A DNA stretch of 64,000 bases from contig NZ_POSN01000003.1 of assembly GCF_002994005.1 (NCBI RefSeq), positions 282,446 to 346,445 on the forward strand, read 5' to 3'. The notes below the pieces were generated by a model. That model was not told the DNA's origin and did not search any database. It saw only the letters and a program-made list of their open reading frames with translations. This document shows positions 19,011-28,224 of this stretch, piece by piece. A program made the position numbers and the translations under genes. The DNA comes from Apilactobacillus quenuiae (GTDB lineage Bacteria; Bacillota; Bacilli; Lactobacillales; Lactobacillaceae). The first letter of the stretch is position 1, and each line of letters opens with the position of its first letter.

Positions 19011-19062
19011 TGTCATATATATTTGACAAAATTATGAATTAGTTTTATGTTATGTGTAACAT
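19007..19062 (+). promoter_or_regulatory. Promoter with two operator-like dyads for the XRE gene
   Basis: TTGACA (19023-19028), 17 bp, TATGTT (19046-19051). A 9-bp perfect inverted repeat ATTTTGTCA / TGACAAAAT (19007-19015 and 19024-19032) covers the -35, and ATGTTA / TAACAT (19047-19052 and 19057-19062) covers the -10 and start. Both are placed to let the XRE protein repress its own operon. Confidence 0.75.
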
Positions 19063-19089
19063 ATATGTGACTAAATTGGAGGAGTGATT

Positions 19090-19290
19090 TTGAATCGTGT
19101 TCGCGAATATCGAGAGAAACAAGGATTATCACAATTTGCTTTGTCACAAAAAATTGGGGTAGCAAGGCAAACGATTAACTTAATTGAGAATAATAAATAT
19201 AATCCATCACTAAATCTATGTATCAGGTTGGCCAAAGTATTAGGTACAGATTTGAATGGACTATTTTGGGAGGAAGAAGATGAAAAATAA
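19090..19290 (+). CDS. XRE/Cro-family transcriptional regulator
   Basis: A 66-residue protein that is almost only a helix-turn-helix domain (LSQFALSQKIGVARQTINLIENNKYNPSLNLCIRLAKVLGTDLNGLFW). The start is the TTG at 19090, five bases after the GGAGGAG SD; a GTG at 19084 overlaps that SD. Its promoter carries two dyads, so autoregulation is likely. The next gene overlaps its end by 11 bases. Small regulators of this type commonly precede DUF3278 membrane proteins in lactobacilli. Confidence 0.88.
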   Translation: MNRVREYREKQGLSQFALSQKIGVARQTINLIENNKYNPSLNLCIRLAKVLGTDLNGLFWEEEDEK

Positions 19291-19813
19291 GGAAAATTTT
19301 TTAACTAAATGTATTAAAAGATTTTATGGAATTACTGGACCTTTAGATGAGTATAAACGTCAAGAGATTAATCGCATTGGCAATAATTCATTTATTATTT
19401 GTTGGATTTATTTAATGATATCTAATTTTATATTCTTTTTTTGTGGATATAATCATCCAGGACATGCTGTAATTATTTATGGTGGAGTTAATTTCATTTT
19501 TTTAATGTCCATTAGTTTTTATATAATGATTGCATCTTATAGATCTAAAATAACTATAAATGAAGTTTCAGAAAATAATTATAAAAACGAAAAAAGAAAA
19601 ATAAAATATCGAATGATAATTAGTGGAATTATTTTTGGGTTATTGATTTATTTAATTAATCCTCTTACATCTGTTGTTGTAGATCATGAGTCTTATTTAA
19701 ATCAAATAATTCATCCTACTAAAAGATATTTGATTCAATGTATATTAGAAACAGTATTTTGGTGCTTATTTATGTATCTTATTATGAAAAATCGTACGAA
19801 AAAAATGAAATAA
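19280..19813 (+). CDS. DUF3278-like membrane protein, paralogue 1
   Basis: A 177-residue membrane protein with four hydrophobic segments (about 38-58, 64-86, 116-134, 155-172). The N-terminus KRFYGITGPLDEYKRQEINRIGNNSF is what I recall as the DUF3278 signature; function unknown. Start at ATG 19280 with GGAGG seven bases upstream, overlapping the XRE stop, so the two are translationally coupled. The paralogue follows at 19913. Confidence 0.75.
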   Translation: MKNKENFLTKCIKRFYGITGPLDEYKRQEINRIGNNSFIICWIYLMISNFIFFFCGYNHPGHAVIIYGGVNFIFLMSISFYIMIASYRSKITINEVSENNYKNEKRKIKYRMIISGIIFGLLIYLINPLTSVVVDHESYLNQIIHPTKRYLIQCILETVFWCLFMYLIMKNRTKKMK

Positions 19814-19912
19814 AACATATATGTAAAGTTAAAAAATAATTGCCTATAATTTATCTTTAAATTTATTTATTATTTTGAAAAAGTATTAGATACAAAGTTT
19901 AGGAGGAATAAC

Positions 19913-20437
19913 ATGAAAAATAAGGAATCTTTATTTACAAAATATATGATGTTATTTTATGGCATATCTGGTCCCTTAGATGAATATAAAAAACAGGAGA
20001 TGCGCAGAATTGGAAATAATTCATTTATAGTTAGTTTGTTTTATATATGTATATCTAGTTTATTTTTTGTTATATATGGTATTCATAACAAATATGCAGG
20101 ATCTATATATGCAATGGTTAATGTGGTATTTTTAGTTATATTAAGTATTTATATTTCTATAGCTACTCATAAAGCAAAGCTAACAGAATTAGATGTTAAT
20201 GATGCTATATCATATAAAATAGCCCACAAAAGTGCCATATATAAGGGCTTTGGGGCAGCAATATATTTCGGATTATTTATGTATTTATGGAATGCTGTAA
20301 TGGAACACTTTATAGATGGAAAATCATTTTATCTAGCATTTTTTAAACCAGAAAAAGGATTCATAATTTTTATCATTGGTGGTATTGTTTTTGGTATTGC
20401 TATGTACATTCAATGGAGAATTCGTATTAAAAAATGA
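19913..20437 (+). CDS. DUF3278-like membrane protein, paralogue 2
   Basis: A 174-residue paralogue of the preceding protein, sharing FYGISGPLDEYKKQEMRRIGNNSF and the four-helix layout. The 100-bp gap before it holds no terminator and a strong AGGAGG SD, so it is probably part of the same operon. The ABC-exporter genes follow within 10 bases. Role unknown; with an XRE regulator and an exporter next to it, a part in stress response or peptide export or immunity is possible but unproven. Confidence 0.75.
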   Translation: MKNKESLFTKYMMLFYGISGPLDEYKKQEMRRIGNNSFIVSLFYICISSLFFVIYGIHNKYAGSIYAMVNVVFLVILSIYISIATHKAKLTELDVNDAISYKIAHKSAIYKGFGAAIYFGLFMYLWNAVMEHFIDGKSFYLAFFKPEKGFIIFIIGGIVFGIAMYIQWRIRIKK

Positions 20438-20445
20438 AATAGGAG

Positions 20446-21351
20446 ATGAACTTTATCTTACATATAAGTAAACTAGATAAATATTTTGATAATTTACATG
20501 CTTTAAACGATGTAAATTTTGATGCAAAAGATGGTCGTATTTTAGGATTAATTGGTCAAAATGGTGCTGGTAAATCTACAACGTTTCATAGTATTTTAGA
20601 TTTTATTAAATACAATGGTGAAATAACATGGAATGGTAACCCCATAAATGAAAAAACATTTGATGAAATTGGTTATTTACCTGAAGAACGTAGTCTCATG
20701 GAAAAAGCCACAGTTCAACAACAAATTGTTTATTTTGCCAAACTAAAAAATCGTAAGGCTAATTGGACTAAACCTAGAATTAAAAATTGGATGAAAAAAT
20801 TTGATGTTAAAGGTGATTTAAATTCAAAATTAAAATCATTATCAAAAGGTAACCAACAAAAGATTCAATTAATTTGTACATTAATTCATGAGCCTAAATT
20901 AATTATTTTAGATGAACCATTTAGTGGTTTGGATCCAGTTAATGCTGATTTATTAAAACAATCTATCTTAGAAGCAAAAGCTAATGGAGCCACAATTATT
21001 TTTTCTAGCCATAATATGAATAATGTTGAAGAAATATGTGATGATTTAGTAATGCTTAGAAATGGCGAGGTTGTCTTAAACGGTAGTGTTCAAGCTGTTA
21101 GAAATCAATTTGGTAAAAATGAATTGTATGTAACAACGCCAATGCCGAAGGAAGAATTAAGGCAATTACCAGGTGTCGAAACTGTATTTGTTCGTGATAA
21201 TGAAAAATATAAACTTAAATTATCTAATCCAGATGCTGGAGTTGAATTATTTAAATTAATCAGTAAAGGTGAATATATTGAGGAATTTAGCCAACAACCA
21301 CCATCGTTAGACGAAATCTTTAGAGAAAAAGTTGGTGAAACTAATGAATAA
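20446..21351 (+). CDS. ABC transporter ATP-binding protein (ABC-2/NatA type)
   Basis: A 301-residue ATPase of a two-component exporter. Walker A GQNGAGKST (about 37-45), signature LSKGNQQKIQ, Walker B LIILDEPFSGLDP, and a C-terminal extension typical of NatA-like exporters. The ATG at 20446 directly abuts its AGGAG SD, which is poor spacing; the conserved alignment (LHISKLDKYF) would also allow an ATC start at 20455, nine bases after the SD. Partner permease overlaps its end by eight bases. Confidence 0.9.
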   Translation: MNFILHISKLDKYFDNLHALNDVNFDAKDGRILGLIGQNGAGKSTTFHSILDFIKYNGEITWNGNPINEKTFDEIGYLPEERSLMEKATVQQQIVYFAKLKNRKANWTKPRIKNWMKKFDVKGDLNSKLKSLSKGNQQKIQLICTLIHEPKLIILDEPFSGLDPVNADLLKQSILEAKANGATIIFSSHNMNNVEEICDDLVMLRNGEVVLNGSVQAVRNQFGKNELYVTTPMPKEELRQLPGVETVFVRDNEKYKLKLSNPDAGVELFKLISKGEYIEEFSQQPPSLDEIFREKVGETNE

Positions 21352-22588
21352 ATTTAAGGCGATTGTTCAAGAGACTTATGTAAATCAAGTTAAATCTAAG
21401 AGTTTTATCATTCTATGTTTATTACCAATTATTGCTATTGCTCTTATCGTCATAGTTGGATTGATTAGTTATCAGAACGCAGCTTCATCTGGGAATGATG
21501 ATACCAATCAAATTGCTTTAATTGCAGATAGTGGAATTAAAAAATCCATTGTTCAAAAAGATGGAGATTCAATTGATTCATCTATTAAAACTGAACAACA
21601 GGCAAAACACAAATTAAAGAATGACGATATTTATGGTTATGTAAAAGTCACAAAAAATAATGATAAATATACAGCCAAATATATCGGAAATGAATCCATT
21701 GATGGAGGTGTTAGGGATGATTTAATGCAAAATTTATCATTACATCAAAATAAATTAAATTTAAGTAATAATAATTTAACATCAGAACAAATCAAAAAAT
21801 TATCCAATAAGCCATCATTTTATAACTATGTAAAAAGCCGAAGTAATGATAATAAATCTGATGATAATGATATCAAGATGGGGTCATTACAATTATTAAT
21901 ATATATTCTATACTTCTTCTTATTTTTCTATTCATCAATAACTGCTACCGTAATTTCAAAGGAAAAAGGCTCTAAATTAGTTGAAGTTATTTTTAGTAGT
22001 ACTACCGCTACTAAATATTTTATAGGTAAAATTACTGGAATTGTTCTCATGATGTTAACACAATTTGCTATATATTTGATTATGTTGTTTAGCAGTTATG
22101 CATTTTTATCTCAAGCAGATTTTGCCAAAAGTTTTATCAAAGAAAATTCAAATTATGTTCATCAGATAGTAAGTAATTTATTTAATATTAATTTATTATT
22201 CATTATTTTTGGATTACTATTGGGGATTATTTTGTCAGCTACTGCTGGATCTTTAGTTTCTAGAAGGGAAGATGCTAATAAAGCTGGGCAACCAGTATTT
22301 ATGATTGTGATCATACTTTTTGTACTTTCTATTATGTTTCAAAATAACAGTAACAGCATTATTCCTAAAATCCTTTCTTATTTCCCATTGTCATCATATT
22401 TCTTCATGCCAATTAGAATGATTAACAATCAAGCTAATATTTATGAAGGCCTAATTTCTTTATTCATCTTAATCATATTTATTATTGGACTAACTTACTT
22501 TATTTCTAAAGTCTATAAAGGACTTATGTTACAAAATAATAATGAAGGATGGTTTAAAAATTTAATTAGAGGGGTAAAATACCGTTAA
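21344..22588 (+). CDS. ABC-2 type permease (NatB-like)
   Basis: A 414-residue membrane partner of the preceding ATPase. One N-terminal membrane helix (about 20-43), a large extracellular domain to about 185, then five or six helices, the NatB / ABC2_membrane_3 plan; KEKGSKLVEVIFSSTTATKYFIGK and a SRREDANKAGQP loop are typical. Start ATG 21344 overlaps the ATPase stop and has GGTGA upstream. Substrate unknown: sodium, peptides or drugs in relatives. Confidence 0.88.
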   Translation: MNKFKAIVQETYVNQVKSKSFIILCLLPIIAIALIVIVGLISYQNAASSGNDDTNQIALIADSGIKKSIVQKDGDSIDSSIKTEQQAKHKLKNDDIYGYVKVTKNNDKYTAKYIGNESIDGGVRDDLMQNLSLHQNKLNLSNNNLTSEQIKKLSNKPSFYNYVKSRSNDNKSDDNDIKMGSLQLLIYILYFFLFFYSSITATVISKEKGSKLVEVIFSSTTATKYFIGKITGIVLMMLTQFAIYLIMLFSSYAFLSQADFAKSFIKENSNYVHQIVSNLFNINLLFIIFGLLLGIILSATAGSLVSRREDANKAGQPVFMIVIILFVLSIMFQNNSNSIIPKILSYFPLSSYFFMPIRMINNQANIYEGLISLFILIIFIIGLTYFISKVYKGLMLQNNNEGWFKNLIRGVKYR

Positions 22589-22614
22589 TTATAATTTAAA
22601 GGAGCTCAATTTAA

Positions 22615-23172
22615 ATGACCGAATTTGAAAAAATGAAAAATGGCGAATGGTTTGAACTTTTTGATGAGGCTTTTTCGAAAAGAAAGCAAAAATACAAAAA
22701 ATTGTGCAGTGAATTTGCTGAAATTCCTTCATTAAATGAGAATGAACAGCAAAATAAAATCAAAGAAATGCTAGGTAGTTATGATGAACATGTCTATATT
22801 CAACCACCGTTTGCTTTTGATTATGGTCAAAATATACATGTGGGATCTCGTTTCTATGCAAATTATAATCTAACGGTTTTAGATATCAATGATGTTATTA
22901 TTGGAAACAATGTGTTAATTGGGCCCGATGTTGGTATTTATACAATTAATCATCCTATTAATGCTAAGGCTCGCAATAAAGGTTTAGGTCAAGCTTTTCC
23001 TGTCCATATTGGCAATGATGTTTGGATAGGTGGGCATGTAACCATTGTTCCAGGAGTAAATATTGGAAATAATGTGGTAATTGCAGCTGGAGCTGTAGTT
23101 ACTAAAGATGTTCCCGATAACGTAGTTGCAGGTGGAGTGCCCGCAAAAGTGATTAAAGAAATTGAAGATTAG
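22615..23172 (+). CDS. Maltose/galactoside O-acetyltransferase family protein
   Basis: A 185-residue acetyl-CoA-dependent sugar O-acetyltransferase with a left-handed beta-helix. N-terminal Mac domain (MKNGEWFELFDEAF), hexapeptide repeats (VIIGNNVLIGPDVGIYTINHP with the catalytic His; VHIGNDVWIGGHVTIVPGVNIGNNVVIAAGAVVTKDVP). Usual length. It follows the permease by 26 bases and may ride on the same transcript. Its in vivo substrate is unclear in all family members. Confidence 0.92.
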   Translation: MTEFEKMKNGEWFELFDEAFSKRKQKYKKLCSEFAEIPSLNENEQQNKIKEMLGSYDEHVYIQPPFAFDYGQNIHVGSRFYANYNLTVLDINDVIIGNNVLIGPDVGIYTINHPINAKARNKGLGQAFPVHIGNDVWIGGHVTIVPGVNIGNNVVIAAGAVVTKDVPDNVVAGGVPAKVIKEIED

Positions 23173-23177
23173 TGCAC

Positions 23178-23210
23178 AAAAAGCTCAAAGCGAAATGCTT
23201 TGAGCTTTTT
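23178..23210 (+). terminator. Bidirectional terminator
   Basis: 14-bp perfect stem AAAAAGCTCAAAGC (23178-23191) with GCTTTGAGCTTTTT (23197-23210) between two converging genes. Confidence 0.92.
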
Positions 23211-23211
23211 A

Positions 23212-23919
23212 CTACATACGTCCAACTAATAATGTTGGGATGTTTTTAACATCACTATTGTTAATGAAAACTTTGATTTCTTTAATTGATTGTTGAGCTA
23301 ATATTTGGCTGTGATCACTTAATTTATTAGTTAGCTTTATTGCAGTTTTTAAATCAGTATTAATTGATTCTTTAATTTGATTAATTTTTTTAGCGTGCAG
23401 CTTTTTACCTTCATATTGGTAGAAGGTAACGTCTTCTGCCTTATCGCAAATATTATTTTCTAATTGAACTAATTTTCTTAAGTTTTTATTATTGCGTTCT
23501 TTGTTATAAATGTCATTGTAATTAATCCAGCCACTAACTTTTCCAGATTGTGAGGTAACATTAACTTCTAGTCCATTTTTATAGCTCCAGATATGATTAA
23601 CTCTAAAATTCATATTTGAATTAGCGAATTTTTTAACATCTTTAATATTATAATTTGATGGTTTTTTATGACTAAAATTTCTTGTAAATTCACCATCATA
23701 GTAATCCATTTGGCTTTTCTTAATTCTGAACACATATCCATTTTTACTTAGGCGATTAGCCCACTTACTATTTTTAGTAATAGTTTTAGCACTATATTCT
23801 TGTTTGGTACTTTGTTTATTGTTTTTTTGACTAGCATTAGTTGAGATCCAACTAGTTACAGTTGATAAGGCGATAATTGTTGCAAATAAATATACGGATT
23901 TTTTATTAAATAATTTCAT
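23212..23919 (-). CDS. Secreted protein of unknown function
   Basis: A 235-residue exported protein: signal peptide about 1-30 (FATIIALSTVTSWISTNAS), then a Lys/Asn-rich body with a short SH3-like stretch VTSQSGKVSGWINYNDI. The ATG at 23919 is chosen for its GAGGG SD nine bases upstream. I do not recognise the family. It stands alone between a shared terminator and the parS-like site. Confidence 0.65.
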   Translation of the reverse strand: MKLFNKKSVYLFATIIALSTVTSWISTNASQKNNKQSTKQEYSAKTITKNSKWANRLSKNGYVFRIKKSQMDYYDGEFTRNFSHKKPSNYNIKDVKKFANSNMNFRVNHIWSYKNGLEVNVTSQSGKVSGWINYNDIYNKERNNKNLRKLVQLENNICDKAEDVTFYQYEGKKLHAKKINQIKESINTDLKTAIKLTNKLSDHSQILAQQSIKEIKVFINNSDVKNIPTLLVGRM

Positions 23920-24018
23920 AAATTGTATCCCTCTTTCAAACCTTCTTAACATCTCTGTAACTATAATGTAACACTATTGTAATATAAGTCAACATATATT
24001 AAAAAATAGCTAACAAAA

Positions 24019-24034
24019 TGTTTCACATGAAACA
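24019..24034. promoter_or_regulatory. parS-like centromere site
   Basis: TGTTTCACATGAAACA differs at one central base from the bacterial parS consensus TGTTTCACGTGAAACA bound by ParB/Spo0J. The position, tens of kb from gyrA and the origin, suits parS. The flanking bases extend the palindrome (AAATG / CATTT), so the site may also serve as a weak terminator for sufB. Confidence 0.6.
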
Positions 24035-24054
24035 TTTCATTAACTATCATTTAA

Positions 24055-25470
24055 TTAACCAACCGAATCTTCCATTTGATAATCGATTAATTTATTTAAT
24101 TCTACTGCATATTCCATTGGTAATTGATTTGAGAAGGGTTCAATAAAGCCCATAATAATCATTTTCGTAGCTTCGCTTTCTGATAGTCCACGACTCATTA
24201 AATAATACAAATCAGTTTCAGAAATCTTAGAAACTTTTGCTTCATGTTCAACTTCTGAATCGCCATTATTGATTTCGTTATGAGGAATAGTATCACTCGC
24301 AGAATCATCATCCATAATAATAGTGTCACATTCAATATGCGATTTAGAATAATGAGCGTCTTTATTCATACGAATAGTTCCACGGTAATTACAAATTCCA
24401 CCAGATTTACAGATAGATTTTGATATCACGTTTGATGAAGTATGTGGTGCATGATGACGCATAATACAGCCAGTATCTTGATAAATATTATTACTTGCAA
24501 AAGCAATCGATAACATCGTACCGGTTGCATGGGGACCATTTAAATCAATACTAGGGTATTTCATGGTTACTTTTGAGCCTAAATTACCATCGACCCATTC
24601 CATCGTGCCATTTTCATCAGTTGAGGCACGTTTGGTTTCTAAACTATAAACATTGTCTGACCAATTTTGAATGGTAGTGTAACGACAAAAGGCATTCTTC
24701 TTAACAAATACTTCGACATTTGCAGCATGTAAGCTATCTTCTGAATAATTGGGAGCAGTACAACCTTCAACATAATTGACACTAGCATCTTCATCAACAA
24801 CAATTAAAGTTCTTTCAAATTGACCAGTACGTCCAGCATTAATTCTAAAGAAAGCTTGAATAGGAATTTTAGCATGCACTTCTTTGGGAATATACAAGAA
24901 AACACCACCAGACCAGACGGCAGTATTCAAAGCTGCGAATTTATTCATTTGTGGAGTCACTAGTTTACCAAAATGTTCTTTTACTAGATCTGGATGTTCA
25001 CGAAGAGCAGTATCAGTATCACTAAAGATAATGCCCATTTCTTTAAATTCTTTTTTGATATTGGCATAGACAGCCTCTGACTCATACTGTGCTTCGGCAC
25101 CAGCTAAATATTTTCTTTCAGCCTCTGGGACCCCAATCTTTTCAAAAGTATTTTTGATTTTATCAGGTACATCATCCCAATTTCTTGAAACATGGTCCGA
25201 TGCACGTTGAAAATATCTGATTTTATTTAAATCTAAGTCGGATAAATCAGGGCCAAAATCAGGCATGGGTAATTTTTGATAAATTTTAAATGCTTTTAAG
25301 CGAATGTTTAACATCCACTTAGGTTCATTTTTATGAGCAGATATTTCACGAATAATATCCTCACTCAATCCATCACCGGTTGAATAAAGGGGATTGAAAT
25401 TATCCTTAAATCCATATTGATAATCATCATTTAAATTTTTAATTGAGTCATCGATTATTATCATCTCCAT
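24055..25470 (-). CDS. sufB: Fe-S cluster scaffold protein SufB
   Basis: Core of the SufBCD scaffold on which Fe-S clusters are built. Length 471 is normal. Seen: YQYGFKDNFNPLYSTGDGLSEDIIREIS, the central IQAFFRINAGRTGQFERTLIVVDEDASVNYVEGCTAP with conserved Cys, and ISKSICKSGGICNYRG near the C-terminal half. Last gene of the nrdDG-suf unit; it overlaps sufU by 23 bases. The first ATG lies very close to GGAG, so the start could be two codons later. Confidence 0.95.
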   Translation of the reverse strand: MEMIIIDDSIKNLNDDYQYGFKDNFNPLYSTGDGLSEDIIREISAHKNEPKWMLNIRLKAFKIYQKLPMPDFGPDLSDLDLNKIRYFQRASDHVSRNWDDVPDKIKNTFEKIGVPEAERKYLAGAEAQYESEAVYANIKKEFKEMGIIFSDTDTALREHPDLVKEHFGKLVTPQMNKFAALNTAVWSGGVFLYIPKEVHAKIPIQAFFRINAGRTGQFERTLIVVDEDASVNYVEGCTAPNYSEDSLHAANVEVFVKKNAFCRYTTIQNWSDNVYSLETKRASTDENGTMEWVDGNLGSKVTMKYPSIDLNGPHATGTMLSIAFASNNIYQDTGCIMRHHAPHTSSNVISKSICKSGGICNYRGTIRMNKDAHYSKSHIECDTIIMDDDSASDTIPHNEINNGDSEVEHEAKVSKISETDLYYLMSRGLSESEATKMIIMGFIEPFSNQLPMEYAVELNKLIDYQMEDSVG

Positions 25471-25873
25471 TCACTAATTGATAAATTGCTTTAAATGGTA
25501 ACATTGCACACTTAATACGCATTGGTAAATGTGATACTGATTGTAAAACAACCGCATCATCCAATAATTGTTTATTGATTTTTTTATCATTAGTCATAAA
25601 TTCAGAAAAGTTCATCACAATTTCTTCAATTTCATTTTTTGTTTTGTTAATACAAAGAGCCTTCATAAAGGAAGTTGCCGCTTTAAAAATAATGCAACCA
25701 TCAGCATTAATGTTTATTGCTTTCAAAATATGATTTTCATACCGACAGCTTATTGAAATATCATCGCCACAAGTTGGATTATGTAAATGAACAGATGGAT
25801 TTTGAATCTGCTCACTTGGACACTTTTTAGCATTTTCTAAAATAATGCGTTGATATAAATCTCTAATTTCCAT
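25448..25873 (-). CDS. sufU: SufU, sulfur-accepting partner of SufS
   Basis: A 141-residue zinc-containing IscU-like protein that takes persulfide sulfur from SufS in Gram-positive bacteria. Three conserved cysteines are visible in NPTCGDD, ADGCIIFKA and RIKCAMLP. It overlaps the end of sufS by 11 bases and the start of sufB. Confidence 0.94.
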   Translation of the reverse strand: MEIRDLYQRIILENAKKCPSEQIQNPSVHLHNPTCGDDISISCRYENHILKAININADGCIIFKAATSFMKALCINKTKNEIEEIVMNFSEFMTNDKKINKQLLDDAVVLQSVSHLPMRIKCAMLPFKAIYQLVNGDDNNR

Positions 25874-27074
25874 TGAAGAATGACCTCATTTCAATAATCT
25901 GTTGAATTAGTTCATCACATTCACTTTTATTGTTATAAAAATACATACTAGCGCGCAAGGTAGCGTTTACACCTAATTTATGGGTAAGTGGTTCGGCACA
26001 ATGTTGTCCAGCTCTAACGGCAATATGATTAAAGTCTAAATAAGTTGCGGCATCATGGGGATGAATGTTATCGACATTGAATGAAACAATGCCAGTTTGT
26101 CTCTTTTTAGGTCCATATACTGTAACTCCATTAATTTTTGTTAATTGATCATATAAGTATTGACCTAAATTTTGACAATATTTTTCAATGTTATGCATGC
26201 CGAGACTTTGTAAATAATCAATTGCTGCGGATAGACCAATGACACCTTCAATATTTGGGGTGCCAGCTTCTAAACGATAAGGAATATCTTTTGCTTTAAA
26301 ATTATCCTTATCAACATGTTCAATCATTTCACCACCAAGTTGGGTAGGATGCATTTGTTCTAATAATTCTTTTTTACCATATAAAATACCAATTCCAGTT
26401 GGTGCCAACATTTTATGTCCAGAAAATGCCAACCACTCTGGTTGTAATGCTTGGATATTAATTTTTATCTCAGGAGTAGCTTGAGCTGCATCAATTAAAA
26501 AATCTGCATTTTTTTGATGCGCAATCTTAATTAAAGCTTCTAAGTTATTAGTCGTGCCTATAACATTTGAAACGGCCGTAATAGCAACTAATTTAGTTTT
26601 AGCATTAATAACTTTTTTGGCAGATTCAAGATTTAGAGTACCATCTTGATTAATATCGATGAATTTTAATTTAGCGCTATTTTGTTTGGCAATATTTTGC
26701 CATGGCAATAAATTACTGTGATGCTCTGCAATTGATACGACAATTTCATCATCTTTTTTTAAATTATATTTGTAATAACCATTTGCGATTTTATTAATAC
26801 TTTGGGTAGTCCCAGCCGTAAAAACAATGGATTTACTATCTTTAGCATTAATAAATTTAGCAACCTTTATCCGACAATCTTCAAACATTTTAGTAGTTTT
26901 TTCGGCTGCTGAATAAACACTACGATGAACGTTAAAGTTATTATTTTCATAATAATTAGTTACAGCATTAATTACTGATTGAGGTTTTTGCGTAGTCGCA
27001 GCATTATCAAAATATATGAACTTTGGGTGCTTTATTAACATTGGGAAATCTGCTCTAATTTTTTGATTATCCAT
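25863..27074 (-). CDS. sufS: Cysteine desulfurase SufS
   Basis: PLP enzyme that removes sulfur from cysteine for Fe-S assembly; 403 residues. PLP Lys in FSGHKMLAPTGIGILYG and the persulfide-forming Cys in RAGQHCAEPL are present, with YFDNAATTQKP at the N-terminus and AEHHSNLLPW. It overlaps the end of sufD by eight bases, which indicates translational coupling. Confidence 0.96.
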   Translation of the reverse strand: MDNQKIRADFPMLIKHPKFIYFDNAATTQKPQSVINAVTNYYENNNFNVHRSVYSAAEKTTKMFEDCRIKVAKFINAKDSKSIVFTAGTTQSINKIANGYYKYNLKKDDEIVVSIAEHHSNLLPWQNIAKQNSAKLKFIDINQDGTLNLESAKKVINAKTKLVAITAVSNVIGTTNNLEALIKIAHQKNADFLIDAAQATPEIKINIQALQPEWLAFSGHKMLAPTGIGILYGKKELLEQMHPTQLGGEMIEHVDKDNFKAKDIPYRLEAGTPNIEGVIGLSAAIDYLQSLGMHNIEKYCQNLGQYLYDQLTKINGVTVYGPKKRQTGIVSFNVDNIHPHDAATYLDFNHIAVRAGQHCAEPLTHKLGVNATLRASMYFYNNKSECDELIQQIIEMRSFFNGN

Positions 27075-28224
27075 TGATGCGCTCCTCTAAGTTAATCATC
27101 ATTTGTTTTCTGATCTTTTCATCAGGAAACTTATTAATTAAAGGAATTAAAAATCCACGAGTAAGTAATAAACGAGCTTCTTTGGCGGGAATCCCACGAG
27201 TCTTTAGATAATATAATTGATCAGCGTTAACTCTACCGACGCTAGCTGCATGGCCTGCAATAACATCATGATTATCAATGAGCAAAATAGGATCAATTTT
27301 CCCTTTACTTTCCTTAGATAAGGTTAGTAAACGATTTGTTTGGTCTGAATAACTATTCGGCGCATCTTGTTTAATTTGACCAGTAGTGTCACAAATAGTT
27401 CTAGCTTCATCGGCTACAATGCCACGTTCATTAATGGTTCCACTAGTATGTTCACTTTGGTTCACAATCTTAGTTTTAATTAACTGCTTTTGTTGCTTAT
27501 CAGCTAAGTTAATTAAGTTGATGGTTGCTAAACTACCAACCCCGTCTAAATCAATATTACTGTCATAACGACTATTAAAATGGTTAAAGAGGCTAGTATA
27601 AGTATTTAATTCGGCATTCTGTGCTAAGTAAGCGTTCAAAACCCGATGGGTATTTTGTGCTTTTGATAAAGCAGCATCATAAAAGTTCACTTTAGCATGA
27701 TCACCTAAAAGTACTTCGATCATTAAGCGGTCATTTTCAATATTAGTGTTTTTATCTTCAAAAATAATATTAGATGCTGAACCAGCAGCGGCAATAATCA
27801 ACAGGTGCTTCTCTTGATTATCATGTTGAATTAAATTACTGATGTTAATTGGTTCATCAATATATTTATTATCGGGAATAAAAACAAATCCACCAGACTG
27901 TAAGTATGCTAGATGATTGGCATTTAATTGATTATCACGCCAATAAATAGCCTTTTCCATAAAATTCTCTTGGATTAATTCGGGAAATTGATTAGCCGCT
28001 GCAAATAAGTCCATCGCAATGACTCCATCTTTTTGATGCTGATCACTAGCTTGATTACTGAAATTGATTTTTTGTTGATTTAAGTTTGGCTTGGCAAAAT
28101 TAAAATTACGTTGTTGATTATCAATAGCAAAATTTGGTGCCATTTTGGCAGCCACCATTCTTTTAACTGCTAACCATTGTGGTTCATTATTTTTTTTTGC
28201 AAATTCTTGAATTGATAGGCTCAT
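27067..28224 (-). CDS. sufD: Fe-S cluster assembly protein SufD
   Basis: Paralogue of SufB that completes the SufBC2D scaffold; 385 residues. The C-terminal part AGHAASVGRVNADQLYYLKTRGIPAKEARLLLTRGF is the clearest family match, including the scaffold His. N-terminal part is Asn/Gln-rich and divergent. Start overlaps sufC stop by one base (TAATG). Confidence 0.93.
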   Translation of the reverse strand: MSLSIQEFAKKNNEPQWLAVKRMVAAKMAPNFAIDNQQRNFNFAKPNLNQQKINFSNQASDQHQKDGVIAMDLFAAANQFPELIQENFMEKAIYWRDNQLNANHLAYLQSGGFVFIPDNKYIDEPINISNLIQHDNQEKHLLIIAAAGSASNIIFEDKNTNIENDRLMIEVLLGDHAKVNFYDAALSKAQNTHRVLNAYLAQNAELNTYTSLFNHFNSRYDSNIDLDGVGSLATINLINLADKQQKQLIKTKIVNQSEHTSGTINERGIVADEARTICDTTGQIKQDAPNSYSDQTNRLLTLSKESKGKIDPILLIDNHDVIAGHAASVGRVNADQLYYLKTRGIPAKEARLLLTRGFLIPLINKFPDEKIRKQMMINLEERING

